A stretch of 36,142 bases of DNA from positions 1-36,142 of the forward strand of contig JAGVJP010000007.1 of NCBI GenBank assembly GCA_020051075.1. The letters run 5' to 3'. The position numbers and the translations under genes were made by a program. Shown piece after piece: positions 28,022-36,142 of this stretch. Under the pieces are notes generated by a model. The model was given only the letters and a program-made list of their open reading frames with translations, was not told where the DNA came from and did no database searches. This DNA is from Parachlamydiales bacterium (GTDB lineage: Bacteria; Chlamydiota; Chlamydiia; Chlamydiales; Parachlamydiaceae). How positions within the stretch are numbered: the stretch's first letter is position 1; the number at the start of each line of letters is the position of its first letter.

Positions 28022-28123
28022 CTAACAGATAATGAAGCCAATGCGCCCAATATAGGCAGTTTGCAAGCTCTCTGTTCTCGAGCTTAAAGAACCTGAAAAT
28101 ACCCCCGATAATGCCTCTAACAC
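28022..28123 (-). pseudogene. Remnant of an X gene (start region only)
   Basis: A GTG at 28123, with AGGAG 9 nt upstream, opens 33 codons ending in TAG. The peptide reads LEALSGVFS ... SLQTAYIGRI, matching the first 28 residues of intact X (MQGLSGLFS ... SMQTGYVGRM) at about 12 positions. It lies in the same place relative to Y and the hairpin as intact X does at 13635. Downstream the homology fades (another frame reads YLLERHAVLHE), so a frameshift followed by a large deletion is likely. An 81-aa ORF crosses this region in a different frame, but I do not regard it as a gene. Confidence 0.6.
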
Positions 28124-28150
28124 AATCCTCTCCTATAAATTTTTCAAACT

Positions 28151-28178
28151 GAAGCCTTCCCAAATAAGGGAAGGCTTC
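28151..28178 (-). other. Hairpin after Y (copy 2)
   Basis: GAAGCCTTCCC (28151-28161) pairs exactly with GGGAAGGCTTC (28168-28178) around a 6-nt loop. It is the counterpart of 13672-13700, sharing the stem core GAAGCCTTC and the following AACAGAATTC. The stem is longer here (11 bp) with compensating bases in the variable part, which supports selection on structure. Confidence 0.7.
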
Positions 28179-28210
28179 AACAGAATTCATCATATTAAAT
28201 GATAGATGAA

Positions 28211-29227
28211 CTACTCCTCCCATCTTGAAGACGAAGATGATGTGGATGTTCCTCCAGCATCTCCAGATTGCCCTGTAGTTGTTGGTGTTTGAGAAGGGGC
28301 TGGTTCTGGTGATGGAATTCCACCAGCAGGTGCAGTCTGTGTTATTGGAGCGCCATCAGTAGGTACAGACGATGTCGTTGGAGTTGCACTAGGAGCTTCA
28401 GGCTGTGTCGTTGGAGTTCCAGTCGGAGCTTCAGGCCCTTTAATCGCTGCCACGCCACCAGGAGCCGAAGGTGCTGTTAATGCTGGTGTTGTCCTCCTTG
28501 CCCACGGAATAAAGCTTTGAGTAAGTCCTGTCCCCTCCGTTATCAAACATCGCACTGTCTGACCAACTTCGGAGGCGATAACTTTAAAATCCCCTTCTTC
28601 AGTCTTAGCCAATTCTATCGCGAGTTGATTCACTTGTGAAATAATTAACCCTGTTTGTTTAGCGCATGCATCAAAGAAGGCTGGGTCTATCGTACCTGCC
28701 TTTACAATTTCTACGTTACCTCTCGAGATAGCGTCTAATGAGGCTTTCGTGCTGTTATAGGCATCAATATACGTAGTAACCATAAGAGTACGTAGGTTGG
28801 GATCAGTGTTGGCAAAAGCATCTTTTAAGGCCAACAGGTGTTTTTCATAACACGAGGCAATCGTTTTCCCAATTTCTGAATTTTCTCCCACTATCTCTCG
28901 AATGATTTTCTGATTTTCTTTGGCTAACTCAAGCGCTTTATCTTGAAGACCAGAGAGTTTTTCAATCGCAAACCTGGCTAATTGCATTCCCAACGTTTGA
29001 ACCCTTTCCCGAGCTGCAATCGCCTCTCTATGATTACCTACGATCCCTTTAGCAATATCGCCCACTTGCTCAATCATCCTCCCTCGCATATACATCTCGG
29101 GTGATATAGCTTCCTTCTGCACGAGTTTACCTAATTCGGAAGTATTTTGATTTTCAATAAATCCAAATACATCGCCCGGCGTCATTTGTTCTGCAAATTT
29201 CGTTAATACACCACCAATTGCTGCCAT
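28211..29227 (-). CDS. Protein Y, 338 aa, single copy of the shared helical domain
   Basis: Unknown function. N-terminal ~30 residues (GGVLTKFAEQMTPGDVFGF) are nearly the same as those of the broken Y at 30305. From SELGKLVQ (about residue 30) to LITEG (about 233) it aligns without gaps to the last ~205 residues of giant 1; by hand roughly 50 of 203 positions are identical, including GDxAK, EIxKxI, Y..., FxxxC.KQ and the terminal EG. The tail (~235-338) is Pro/Thr/Ala-rich, made of loose PTT/PS repeats, and ends in serines and RWEE. No signal peptide or membrane segment. Start at 29227 with AGGAG 6 nt upstream. A ~250-bp leader precedes it. Confidence 0.85.
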   Translation of the reverse strand: MAAIGGVLTKFAEQMTPGDVFGFIENQNTSELGKLVQKEAISPEMYMRGRMIEQVGDIAKGIVGNHREAIAARERVQTLGMQLARFAIEKLSGLQDKALELAKENQKIIREIVGENSEIGKTIASCYEKHLLALKDAFANTDPNLRTLMVTTYIDAYNSTKASLDAISRGNVEIVKAGTIDPAFFDACAKQTGLIISQVNQLAIELAKTEEGDFKVIASEVGQTVRCLITEGTGLTQSFIPWARRTTPALTAPSAPGGVAAIKGPEAPTGTPTTQPEAPSATPTTSSVPTDGAPITQTAPAGGIPSPEPAPSQTPTTTGQSGDAGGTSTSSSSSRWEE

Positions 29228-29480
29228 GATACACTCCTTTTCATTACATTGTGTTTATCCAATCTGCCCCCTCAAAACTTTTAGAGGGCAAAATCGAAAG
29301 TTATTTCGATCGGTCTGCTTCCGACCATTACCAATTCATACGATCATCTTTCCTTTTAAGATAAGCTCAGAATTGATAGGCTGACCATACTCAAAAGTAT
29401 AATGAAAATCAAATATTATTTAATACACGTGCTGAGGGTTTCAAACTCTAGGAGTTATAGAAATGTACACACAAAAAATG
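29228..29480 (-). repeat. Y leader repeat, copy A
   Basis: About 250 bp upstream of the 338-aa Y that recur upstream of the broken Y at 30306-30556, offset by about 1078 bp, with the adjoining first ~100 coding bases also matching. Conserved inside it: hairpin ATCGAAA-GTTA-TTTCGAT (29293-29310), a second hairpin built on CCCTC ... GAGGG just downstream on the mRNA, and an upstream A+T-rich block that could hold the promoter (TTGAAA and TATTAA-like boxes, weak). The part up to 29556 contains nothing else I recognise. Confidence 0.75.
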
Positions 29481-29556
29481 AACTAAGGTCAATGTAGCCG
29501 GTAACATGTCGACCAAAGAGTCCTGACCTCTAACTAGATGTCGTGGGAGATGGCGT

Positions 29557-30305
29557 CTATGATGTAGTTGATCCTCCACTAATCCCAGAAGATGGAGAAC
29601 CTGTCAAAGCTCTTACTTCAAGTGTTTTTGACAAGAGCGATCGAACAATATCACCCATCTGAAAAACAAGCATTTTAAACTGGTTAGGGTCCTCAGCAAC
29701 TATTTCCTCAACAAGGGTGTTTACTTGAGAACCTGTTTAGCCCGTTCTTGAAAAAATGCAGGATCAATTTTTCCATAAGTGGCTATCTCCACATTTCTTC
29801 GAGACATGTCAACTAATGCAGTTTTTGCACTTTCATAAGCTTCTGTATGCATTCTCATCATATTCATACGTTCTTCTTCGTTTTCTATCGCCATGACTAT
29901 CGGTATCATTTGCCGATACGATTGATGACATTTTTCTAAGCTTTGAGCTATAAGGCTATTGCTATCAGATATTCTATCTAATAATTCTCTATCGTTCTCC
30001 TCTATACTCAAAGTCTCCTTATCATATTGCTGTAGTTGAGTTAGTGCCTTAATTGCAAGTTCGATTGCCATCAAATGAACGGGCGCGGGAGCTTCTGTTG
30101 AGAGTCTTTGAGTTTCAACAAGACCTTTTAAAATGTCGATCGCTTGCTGAGCAATCAATCCCGTCATATAGGCATTTTCGGATAACCTCCCCACTTGCAA
30201 GACTTTACCCAATTCGGAAGTATTTTGATTTCCAATAAATCCAAATACATCGCCCGGCGTCATTTGTTCTACAAATTTCGTTAATACACCACCAGTTGCT
30301 GCCAT
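29557..30305 (-). pseudogene. Frameshifted Y gene (~250 codons)
   Basis: From the ATG at 30305 the frame gives 194 residues closely related to the 338-aa Y (TKFVEQMTPGDVFGFI, SELGKVLQVGRLSENAY, DPAFFQERAKQ), then stops at 29721. The expected continuation (SQVNTLVEEI ... MGDIVRSLL) lies in another frame from about 29733 to a TAG at 29557, ending in a Gly/Ser tail like other family members. Relative to the paralogs the break falls inside KQTGLIISQV, where a few bases are missing. No slippery heptamer is obvious, so decay (or a sequencing error) is more likely than programmed frameshifting. The 194-residue part could still be expressed. Confidence 0.75.
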
Positions 30306-30556
30306 GATACAATCCTTTCATTGCGTTCTGTTAATCCCATTCTGCCCTCAAAACTTTTAGAGGGCAAAATCGAAAGTTATTTCGATCGGTCTGCTACCAA
30401 CCGTTACCAATGCATACGATCATCTTTCCTTTTAAGATAAGCTCAGAATTGATACGCTGACCATACTCAAAAATTGAATGAAAATCAAATATTATTTGAT
30501 AACATCTCCTGAGAGTTTCACAATCTAGGAGTTATAGACATGTACACAGAAAAAAG
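30306..30556 (-). repeat. Y leader repeat, copy B
   Basis: Counterpart of 29228-29480, upstream of the broken Y. It keeps the ATCGAAA-GTTA-TTTCGAT hairpin exactly (30369-30386), the adjacent CCCTC ... GAGGG hairpin, and the distal block GTTATAGACATGTACACA. Differences are scattered point changes and short indels. Conservation in front of a broken gene indicates either a recent duplication or a function of the leader itself. Confidence 0.75.
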
Positions 30557-30569
30557 AGTGCTTGCAGAA

Positions 30570-30697
30570 GTCCTTATGGACAAAAATCGACGGGTATAGA
30601 CATATAATTAGATTGAAACACCTTCAGACAAGTTCATACAGTCCATATCGTCCATGCTTGTCCACTACTGTCCATATCGTCCATTGTCCATAAAGAC
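30570..30697. repeat. GTCCAT-type repeat cluster downstream of giant 2
   Basis: Two exact copies of the 15-mer GTCCATATCGTCCAT (30641-30655 and 30670-30684), followed by TGTCCATAAAGAC (to 30697) and preceded by a GTCCTTATGGAC palindrome at 30570-30581. It is the same sequence type as 1267-1358 and lies between the stop of giant 2 and the Y leader. Confidence 0.75.
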
Positions 30698-30716
30698 TGC
30701 TAAAATTACCCCCTAA

Positions 30717-33700
30717 TTAAATTGTCGAGGTAACCATACTCGAAGAACTGCTTGAAGATGCTCCCTCGCTATAAAGTCCTCGCATCGCCCGTTCAATCTG
30801 TTGAGAGAAATCTCTGACTTGAATTCCATCCTTCCCGGAAATCTCTTTGACAACATCCATCACCCTCGGAATAATCTCAGCGGCACGTTTGACACATTGG
30901 GTGAGAAAATCAGGAGCACTAGAGTTAACTTTAACTAATGTGACCTGTAAAAGGACTGTTTCATCAATCTCTTGTTTACTAGAAAAATATTCTTGTTTTA
31001 CTCTCTCAACTTCTCTTAAGCGATCTTCTCGATTTTCTATCAAAACAACTTTGTACAATTCCTCCAAAAATTTTCCGTAGTTGTCATGAACGATCTTAGC
31101 AATTTCTGTTCGATGGGAAATGATTTTCTCAACAATAGCATCACGCTGCTCTACTTGTAACAAGATCTCTTTTTGAATTATAGACTCTTGAGCAAGAGTT
31201 TGTTGCATTAAAGCCATAGACATACATTGTAAACGCGCATGTAATTGGATAGACAGTTTTTTCCCTTCGACAAACGTCTTTGCCACATCTCCCAGATGCT
31301 GAATGATGATCCCTCCAACGTAAGCTCCAGTAGACCCATTACGCATTTGCATGAGCACCCCCAATTCAGAATACTGCTGTTGTTTTGCGAGCGTCACCCC
31401 TTTATCTATAAAAAGATGATCATCAATAGATCCCAAAAAATTTGTTAATGCTTCACGTTCCATCTCCTCAAGCTTTTTGTAATGGTTCCACCCTTTGAGC
31501 AATTCTTTCAAATAAGGATGAGTGGATGATTTCTCTTCGCTGACTCCGATTCTCTGCGATTCCCAACAAATAGGACTCCGCCCCACCTCTTGATCTTCTC
31601 TGCACTTATCAAGAATCTCATCGATGACAGCGTCTAGTGCTTCGACTTTTCGTTCATCCAATACCTTTTGTTCTTTCATTTCATCTTGAATCAGCCATTG
31701 ACCAATCAACTTTCTAATCGAACTGATTTGTTCTTTTCTCAAGTCACGCGAAATTGCCACAATCTTCTCAGCTTCTGAGATTGCTGTGAGAGATAGTAAG
31801 CAGTGTGTCTGTTCTTCAATACGTTTAAGACTATATTGATACTCTGACCAACATGCAGCATGAAGGGCTTGTAATGAACCAGCTGCAACTCCACAAAAGA
31901 TTGCTTTAATTGTGAAATGACTCATGGATAACTTTGAAACAGCATTCATCGATGGATTGGTTGGAATCAATGCTCGATGAGAAGTTGATAGGTGAATGAG
32001 TTTGTGTTGAGGATGACGATGAAGTTTTAAACGATGGGCCCCTTTGACATTCGTTTGATTGGCACGTTTAGAGCTAACTAACAACCGTCGTTCTGAACGT
32101 TTATTCATCTGAGAAGAAGGTTTCGACGTATCGCCCTTCCGAATCCGTGGTTTCTGAGAGATCTTTGTGTGTTGGTGTTTAGTGGATATATTGACTTGAG
32201 TCTCTGCATCAGTTGTCGTGGAAGAAGAAGTTTCTTGCAAATCGTCCAAATCTCCAACATCATTGCCTCCCTCTTGACTTGCTGTCTCAATTGCTCGTGA
32301 AGCCTGAGCAAAACCCACACCGACAGCAGCAGTTGCCGCACTCGCTACTACAAAATTTGCAGTTTGAGCAACCGTTTTGAGGCTATGTTCAAACTGTTCA
32401 TAGAAGAGCTCATGAATCAAATTGATCAATTTTCGCTTTTGAATGAAGTAATCATCTCGAAGATAGCGTCTAAACAACGAGAGAGAATCGAGAATTAGCT
32501 TTGTTCGAGTCTCTGAAAGATCAAGTTTACCAGGTTGAGAAGGAGCTGATAATGGCCTAGGAGATTGTATACGTGCATATGCATCTTTCTTGAGAACATT
32601 GATCATTCCCGAAGGACTAATAATTTCTCCATCTATGAGTAAATTCCAGATTTTGTCAAAATCTGATCCCATTGTTATGAACTTATCCTGAAAAATTTTT
32701 TTATTATCTTTTAATTTTTGGCTGGTATCATTCAAGCATTGATCTAATTCTCTCTCAAACCGAGCCAATACTTCTCGATCAAATACGGTCAAACGCTGCC
32801 CTTTGAATTCAGCATTGACGATCAAACTTCTCACTTTCACTTCAAGAATTTTGAATTGATCTTCATTTCCAAGAAAAGCATCTACAGCAAACATCTTATG
32901 CAAGGCTCCATCCCAATACTCCTTTTTAAACATATCCTGAATCACACATCTGATATTTTTCTTAAGAGCAGGTTCCACTCGTTTTAATACCACTCTAGTC
33001 GAGGCGTTCAAAGAAGTTTTAACGATTTCCTTTGAAACATTCTCACCAAATTCCAAACTCACTTGTTGAATAGAAGTAATTAATTTACGCGAAATGAGTG
33101 CCGTTGATTTGACTGATTGATAAGATGCATCGCCATAAGTTGATGCGGTTTTAAGAAGAACAGATTTGACCTTCATCGCGTCATTAGCCACTTCTCCAGC
33201 AGTTCTTGCCTTGCAGATATTGCTGAAACCACCAGAAATGAGGATAAGCGACAAACTCACTGCTTTCTGTACCGCATAATTAGCGAGGTCGAATTCACGA
33301 TGGTACATTGTTTTAAATGCCCGGAGTGCATCAACAGCTCCTTCAGCAATAAACCCCTGGCCGACACTCGCTCCAAAACCTGCTGTCAATGTCGTTAGAG
33401 CAACTCCTCCTGCAATTTGCGCCATACTCAATGTCGTTAGCAACACTAGGCTTTTCCAGGGTAGGGGAAGCTGCTCATTCATGTCGTAAAGATAATAGTA
33501 GCCATTTAAACGATGAGCCTGGATAAAAGAAGGTTTTTCGTTGATTCTCGAAAATTCAGTCTGAATCTTGCGGTGCTTGATCAACATTTTTTGTTCTGTG
33601 CGATCAGCCTTCACGATAATCTCTTGAGCAATTGCTGGGGATATCCCTTCAATGGTGAGGGTCGCCTGATTGTGTTCATGTTCAGTAAGTGCTGCAATCT

Positions 33701-36142
33701 TAAGAGCATTTTCAACGTTTAATCCCACAAAATTGAGGGTCATTGGATGAGAAGTCTCTTTGATACATCCATTAGCAAGAGGTTGATTCAAAGCATGCAA
33801 TACCCATGTCAGGGTGGATTCTTCCGAATGGGTCAACTGCAGAAGTTTTTCTAAAATTAAACAAGAGCATTCTAAAATCGATATCTCCCCTCCTTCCACA
33901 TCCAAAGGTAAATCTGACACTTTTACCATTCTTGGACGATAGTGTTCCCATTCCCTATTCTCCTCGACATATTTCGGCGGAAACCATATCGAGACACTAA
34001 GTTCTGATGGCACATGTTCTTTTAAACCGTTACACAAATTTGGAGTGAGTTCAATAGGGCCGATGCCAAACATTTGTGTTTCTGCAAATTTAAAAACTCT
34101 CAATTTCCGTAAAATTTCTGATGATTTTAGGTTCCTTATAGTTAAAGTCACAGGAATATTTTCGGTATCTTTACACCTTAGATAGAGATCTTTGAGCTGG
34201 TCTTTCTTCTTGATAACAAATGACTTGATTGGATTCGTCATCGGTTTAGCTATCCGACTAACCGCATTCCCAAAGCTAGTCCCCGCTTCTCTCAACGCTT
34301 GCCCACCCCTCTCCCAATGTTCACCAATTGAAATGGCTTTTTCTACATTAGGCTGAGAAGAGGAAGAAGAGGAGGAGGAAGAGCTTCCAGATCCCTCGGT
34401 TATCCGAGGATTAGTGGGCTTTTCAGATTCAGAAGAGCGTTTGATTTCTTCCTTTAACATCCGATGTCGATTTTTTGGCAATAGAGCGCGCAAGCTATAT
34501 TTTTTTCCTCGGTCAGAATAGAGTTCCTCACTACGAAAAGAAAGAGTGATCGTCTGAATTTCGGGAGAAAGGGTCTTAAAAGTATTTTCCAATTGTGAAT
34601 GAATAGTGAGGTCTCGATGTGCTTTCAAATGATTAAAAGTGAGACCAACTTGATCAGGTGTTAACTCGTTTTGCAATGACACGAAAGCTTCTTCTTTTGT
34701 CCATTTGGGACGAGAAACTTGACTGAAACAAGGTATTGGAGACATGTTGATTTCGATTAATTTCTGCGCTTCCTCAATCTGTTTGATTGCCTGTTCTGAT
34801 GACTGCATTAATAACTCATAGACCTGACGCTCCTGATCAAGATCTTTTTTAAGTTGACTGAACCCTAGTGCGTCATCTTCTTTTTCACACTTCTCCATTA
34901 ATAAAGCGACTGCATTCAGCTGCTGTATAGGTCCATCTAATAATGTTTGTCGCATCGTGTTAAGGACTTCCTTGGCTTCAGCCTTATGCCCCTCTTTGGC
35001 TAACTGTACCAATGCATAAGCTTTATGATACAAGGCATTATAAGAAAAGATTGAATCCATCTCTATCGCACGATTGTAAGCCTGAATCGCATGCTCACAC
35101 AGAGGACTTTTTGACAAAAAATGACGAAGAGCATTTGAACGATTAAGCAGTTCATTTCCTAATCGAATATAATAAATTGGATTATCAATCACTGTACTTG
35201 ATTCATAAGCCTTCATCACATCCGACTGAAAAGCCATAAATTTATCTAACGCCACTTGCTTGAAGTCATCAAATTTTTCAAATTCCGCTCTTTGAGAGGA
35301 GAGCTCTCTAAGCCAATGCCCCCATTTTTCTTGCAGTGCCTCTCGTTTAATTTTGATTTCCTCTTCACGATAGATAGAATCGGCAGAGAAGCTGTCAGCC
35401 AATTGTCTCACTCCTCTCTCCTTTTTTGCCTTCTCATCAGATTTTCTGATCTTTTTCAATAGAGTGAGATATTTTAGAAATAGGCCATCTTGCAATTCGA
35501 TATCTGGCAACCTCTCCGCTTTGAGCCTCTTCAAATGCAGCCTTTCTTCCCCATCCCGGAACGTTTCAACCAATTTTGGGTCGAGATCTAAAATCTTTAA
35601 AATGTCATCAGAGGCCGATGACAACAGACTTCTTAGTGTCTCGTGATTCAAAACTAACTGTACAGTACCAGGCTCTCCACGGCGAGAGGCCCGACCAAAA
35701 GCCTGTTGCTGCACACGACTATTGACAGGAAGAAAGGTCACACAAACATGCACCCCCCCTTTATTTCTTACCTCTTCAGAAATTTTGATATCCGTTCCAC
35801 GACCTGCTAAATTTGTGGCGACAATGATTGTATTCCCATCATGGACTTTGTCTAAAAAATAGTTCGATTCACTTTTATCATCGGAATAGTTATGTAAACG
35901 AGTTTGATAGGTATGGTGAGATATAAATTCACTAATCTCATTACAACTATCTATCGTTTCACAAATGATCAGAACGACCCGACCCAATTGAGCCTCTCGA
36001 ATGGATCCAAAGGCAATTGATTCCATCCAGGATTCTCTATTGGAAAGGATTCTTGGAGGTAATTTCAATTGTTTTCTCGATAAAAACGTTGGAATTTCAA
36101 TCGAATGAAAGCCATACATCCTATTTAAAAGCTTTTTCACCG
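30717..36142 (-). CDS. Giant SecA-motor protein 2, C-terminal ~1800 residues (5' end beyond the window)
   Basis: A tandem paralog of giant 1; the frame is open to the right edge, so the solenoid and Walker motifs lie outside. The visible part starts inside the SecA motor just after the GITGT point. It contains ATNLAGRGTDIK and QQQAFGRASRRGEPG, TPR-like repeats, a ten-serine run (near 34366-34395), paired hydrophobic segments (SLVLLTTLSMAQIAGGVAL; AVSLSLILISGG), a second hydrophobic pair flanking a longer acidic then basic loop than in giant 1, and the shared C-terminal domain ending in a serine run. In the last ~250 residues, about nine of ten residues match giant 1 over a 145-residue stretch counted by hand. 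No frameshift is visible. The first in-window Met-like codon (GTG at 36140) is an artefact of the cut, not a start. Confidence 0.9.
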   Translation of the reverse strand, partial: VKKLLNRMYGFHSIEIPTFLSRKQLKLPPRILSNRESWMESIAFGSIREAQLGRVVLIICETIDSCNEISEFISHHTYQTRLHNYSDDKSESNYFLDKVHDGNTIIVATNLAGRGTDIKISEEVRNKGGVHVCVTFLPVNSRVQQQAFGRASRRGEPGTVQLVLNHETLRSLLSSASDDILKILDLDPKLVETFRDGEERLHLKRLKAERLPDIELQDGLFLKYLTLLKKIRKSDEKAKKERGVRQLADSFSADSIYREEEIKIKREALQEKWGHWLRELSSQRAEFEKFDDFKQVALDKFMAFQSDVMKAYESSTVIDNPIYYIRLGNELLNRSNALRHFLSKSPLCEHAIQAYNRAIEMDSIFSYNALYHKAYALVQLAKEGHKAEAKEVLNTMRQTLLDGPIQQLNAVALLMEKCEKEDDALGFSQLKKDLDQERQVYELLMQSSEQAIKQIEEAQKLIEINMSPIPCFSQVSRPKWTKEEAFVSLQNELTPDQVGLTFNHLKAHRDLTIHSQLENTFKTLSPEIQTITLSFRSEELYSDRGKKYSLRALLPKNRHRMLKEEIKRSSESEKPTNPRITEGSGSSSSSSSSSSQPNVEKAISIGEHWERGGQALREAGTSFGNAVSRIAKPMTNPIKSFVIKKKDQLKDLYLRCKDTENIPVTLTIRNLKSSEILRKLRVFKFAETQMFGIGPIELTPNLCNGLKEHVPSELSVSIWFPPKYVEENREWEHYRPRMVKVSDLPLDVEGGEISILECSCLILEKLLQLTHSEESTLTWVLHALNQPLANGCIKETSHPMTLNFVGLNVENALKIAALTEHEHNQATLTIEGISPAIAQEIIVKADRTEQKMLIKHRKIQTEFSRINEKPSFIQAHRLNGYYYLYDMNEQLPLPWKSLVLLTTLSMAQIAGGVALTTLTAGFGASVGQGFIAEGAVDALRAFKTMYHREFDLANYAVQKAVSLSLILISGGFSNICKARTAGEVANDAMKVKSVLLKTASTYGDASYQSVKSTALISRKLITSIQQVSLEFGENVSKEIVKTSLNASTRVVLKRVEPALKKNIRCVIQDMFKKEYWDGALHKMFAVDAFLGNEDQFKILEVKVRSLIVNAEFKGQRLTVFDREVLARFERELDQCLNDTSQKLKDNKKIFQDKFITMGSDFDKIWNLLIDGEIISPSGMINVLKKDAYARIQSPRPLSAPSQPGKLDLSETRTKLILDSLSLFRRYLRDDYFIQKRKLINLIHELFYEQFEHSLKTVAQTANFVVASAATAAVGVGFAQASRAIETASQEGGNDVGDLDDLQETSSSTTTDAETQVNISTKHQHTKISQKPRIRKGDTSKPSSQMNKRSERRLLVSSKRANQTNVKGAHRLKLHRHPQHKLIHLSTSHRALIPTNPSMNAVSKLSMSHFTIKAIFCGVAAGSLQALHAACWSEYQYSLKRIEEQTHCLLSLTAISEAEKIVAISRDLRKEQISSIRKLIGQWLIQDEMKEQKVLDERKVEALDAVIDEILDKCREDQEVGRSPICWESQRIGVSEEKSSTHPYLKELLKGWNHYKKLEEMEREALTNFLGSIDDHLFIDKGVTLAKQQQYSELGVLMQMRNGSTGAYVGGIIIQHLGDVAKTFVEGKKLSIQLHARLQCMSMALMQQTLAQESIIQKEILLQVEQRDAIVEKIISHRTEIAKIVHDNYGKFLEELYKVVLIENREDRLREVERVKQEYFSSKQEIDETVLLQVTLVKVNSSAPDFLTQCVKRAAEIIPRVMDVVKEISGKDGIQVRDFSQQIERAMRGLYSEGASSSSSSSMVTSTI

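Larger units (their letters stand above)
27861..28210 (-). other. Gap between Y (338 aa) and giant 1: hairpin, X remnant, giant leader
   Basis: 350 bp without an intact gene. It holds the hairpin at 28151-28178, the X remnant at 28022-28123, and a ~160-bp A+T-rich stretch before the giant's start that should contain its promoter or leader. I see no convincing -35/-10 pair. The frame of the giant is open back to a TTG at 27914, but without a good ribosome site. Confidence 0.5.

Noticed and set aside
27978..28223. 81-aa leftward ORF overlapping the end of the 338-aa Y
   Set aside because: It begins inside Y without a ribosome site and runs through the conserved hairpin; the meaningful signal here is the X remnant in another frame.
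29557..30305. Programmed ribosomal frameshift in the broken Y
   Set aside because: No slippery heptamer and no obvious stimulator at the break, and paralogs are in frame without it; simple mutation is a better explanation.
1..36142. tRNA, rRNA, insertion sequence or phage integration features
   Set aside because: No cloverleaf-like, rRNA-like, transposase or integrase sequence was recognised on either strand; a dedicated scan was not possible.

Overview
The window looks like a chromosomal segment of an environmental (amoeba-associated type) member of the Chlamydiales. The main evidence is the neighbourhood ftsY / sucC / sucD, which I remember as conserved in Chlamydia, next to hemB, tsaB and dgt, plus a large accessory block of serine-run proteins. 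Genus cannot be decided from the sequence alone.

Left part (1-11.7 kb), housekeeping. hemB runs leftward. A divergent 308-bp gap carrying GTCCAT-type repeats leads to a rightward gene for an acidic protein of unknown function. Four leftward genes follow in transcription order: ftsY, dgt, tsaB, and an NAD(P)-binding epimerase with a DUF2867-like tail. The last three are nearly gapless (2-nt gap, then an ATGA overlap). A DUF4143-type ATPase gene sits between ftsY and sucC and is bracketed by a ~36-bp imperfect direct repeat. sucC, sucD and an M50 membrane protease with a TPR-like tail form a tight rightward operon. These genes are visibly richer in G+C than the accessory block.

Right part (11.8-36.1 kb), accessory, all on the minus strand. 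This is a tandemly duplicated cassette with the order giant protein - short protein Y - medium protein X. The complete giant is 4259 aa: N-terminal serine run, a very long helical-repeat solenoid, a SecA-type DEAD motor, a TPR-like stretch, a 28-serine tract, four hydrophobic segments and a C-terminal helical domain. The second giant runs off the right edge; only its C-terminal ~1800 residues are visible. Y occurs as a 401-aa gene with an internally duplicated domain, a 338-aa gene, and a ~250-aa copy broken by a frameshift. X occurs as one intact 598-aa gene and one short remnant in the equivalent place of the other cassette copy.

The key observation is that the stand-alone Y proteins are homologous over their full domain, without gaps, to the last ~205 residues of the giants; X looks like an expanded version. 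The region is therefore a family of free C-terminal domains next to giant SecA-like ATPases that carry the same domain. The Y genes share a ~250-bp leader and the Y-X junctions share a hairpin, so regulation was copied with the genes. I know of no described system with this layout. A secreted or membrane-associated host-interaction system is a reasonable guess but is inference.
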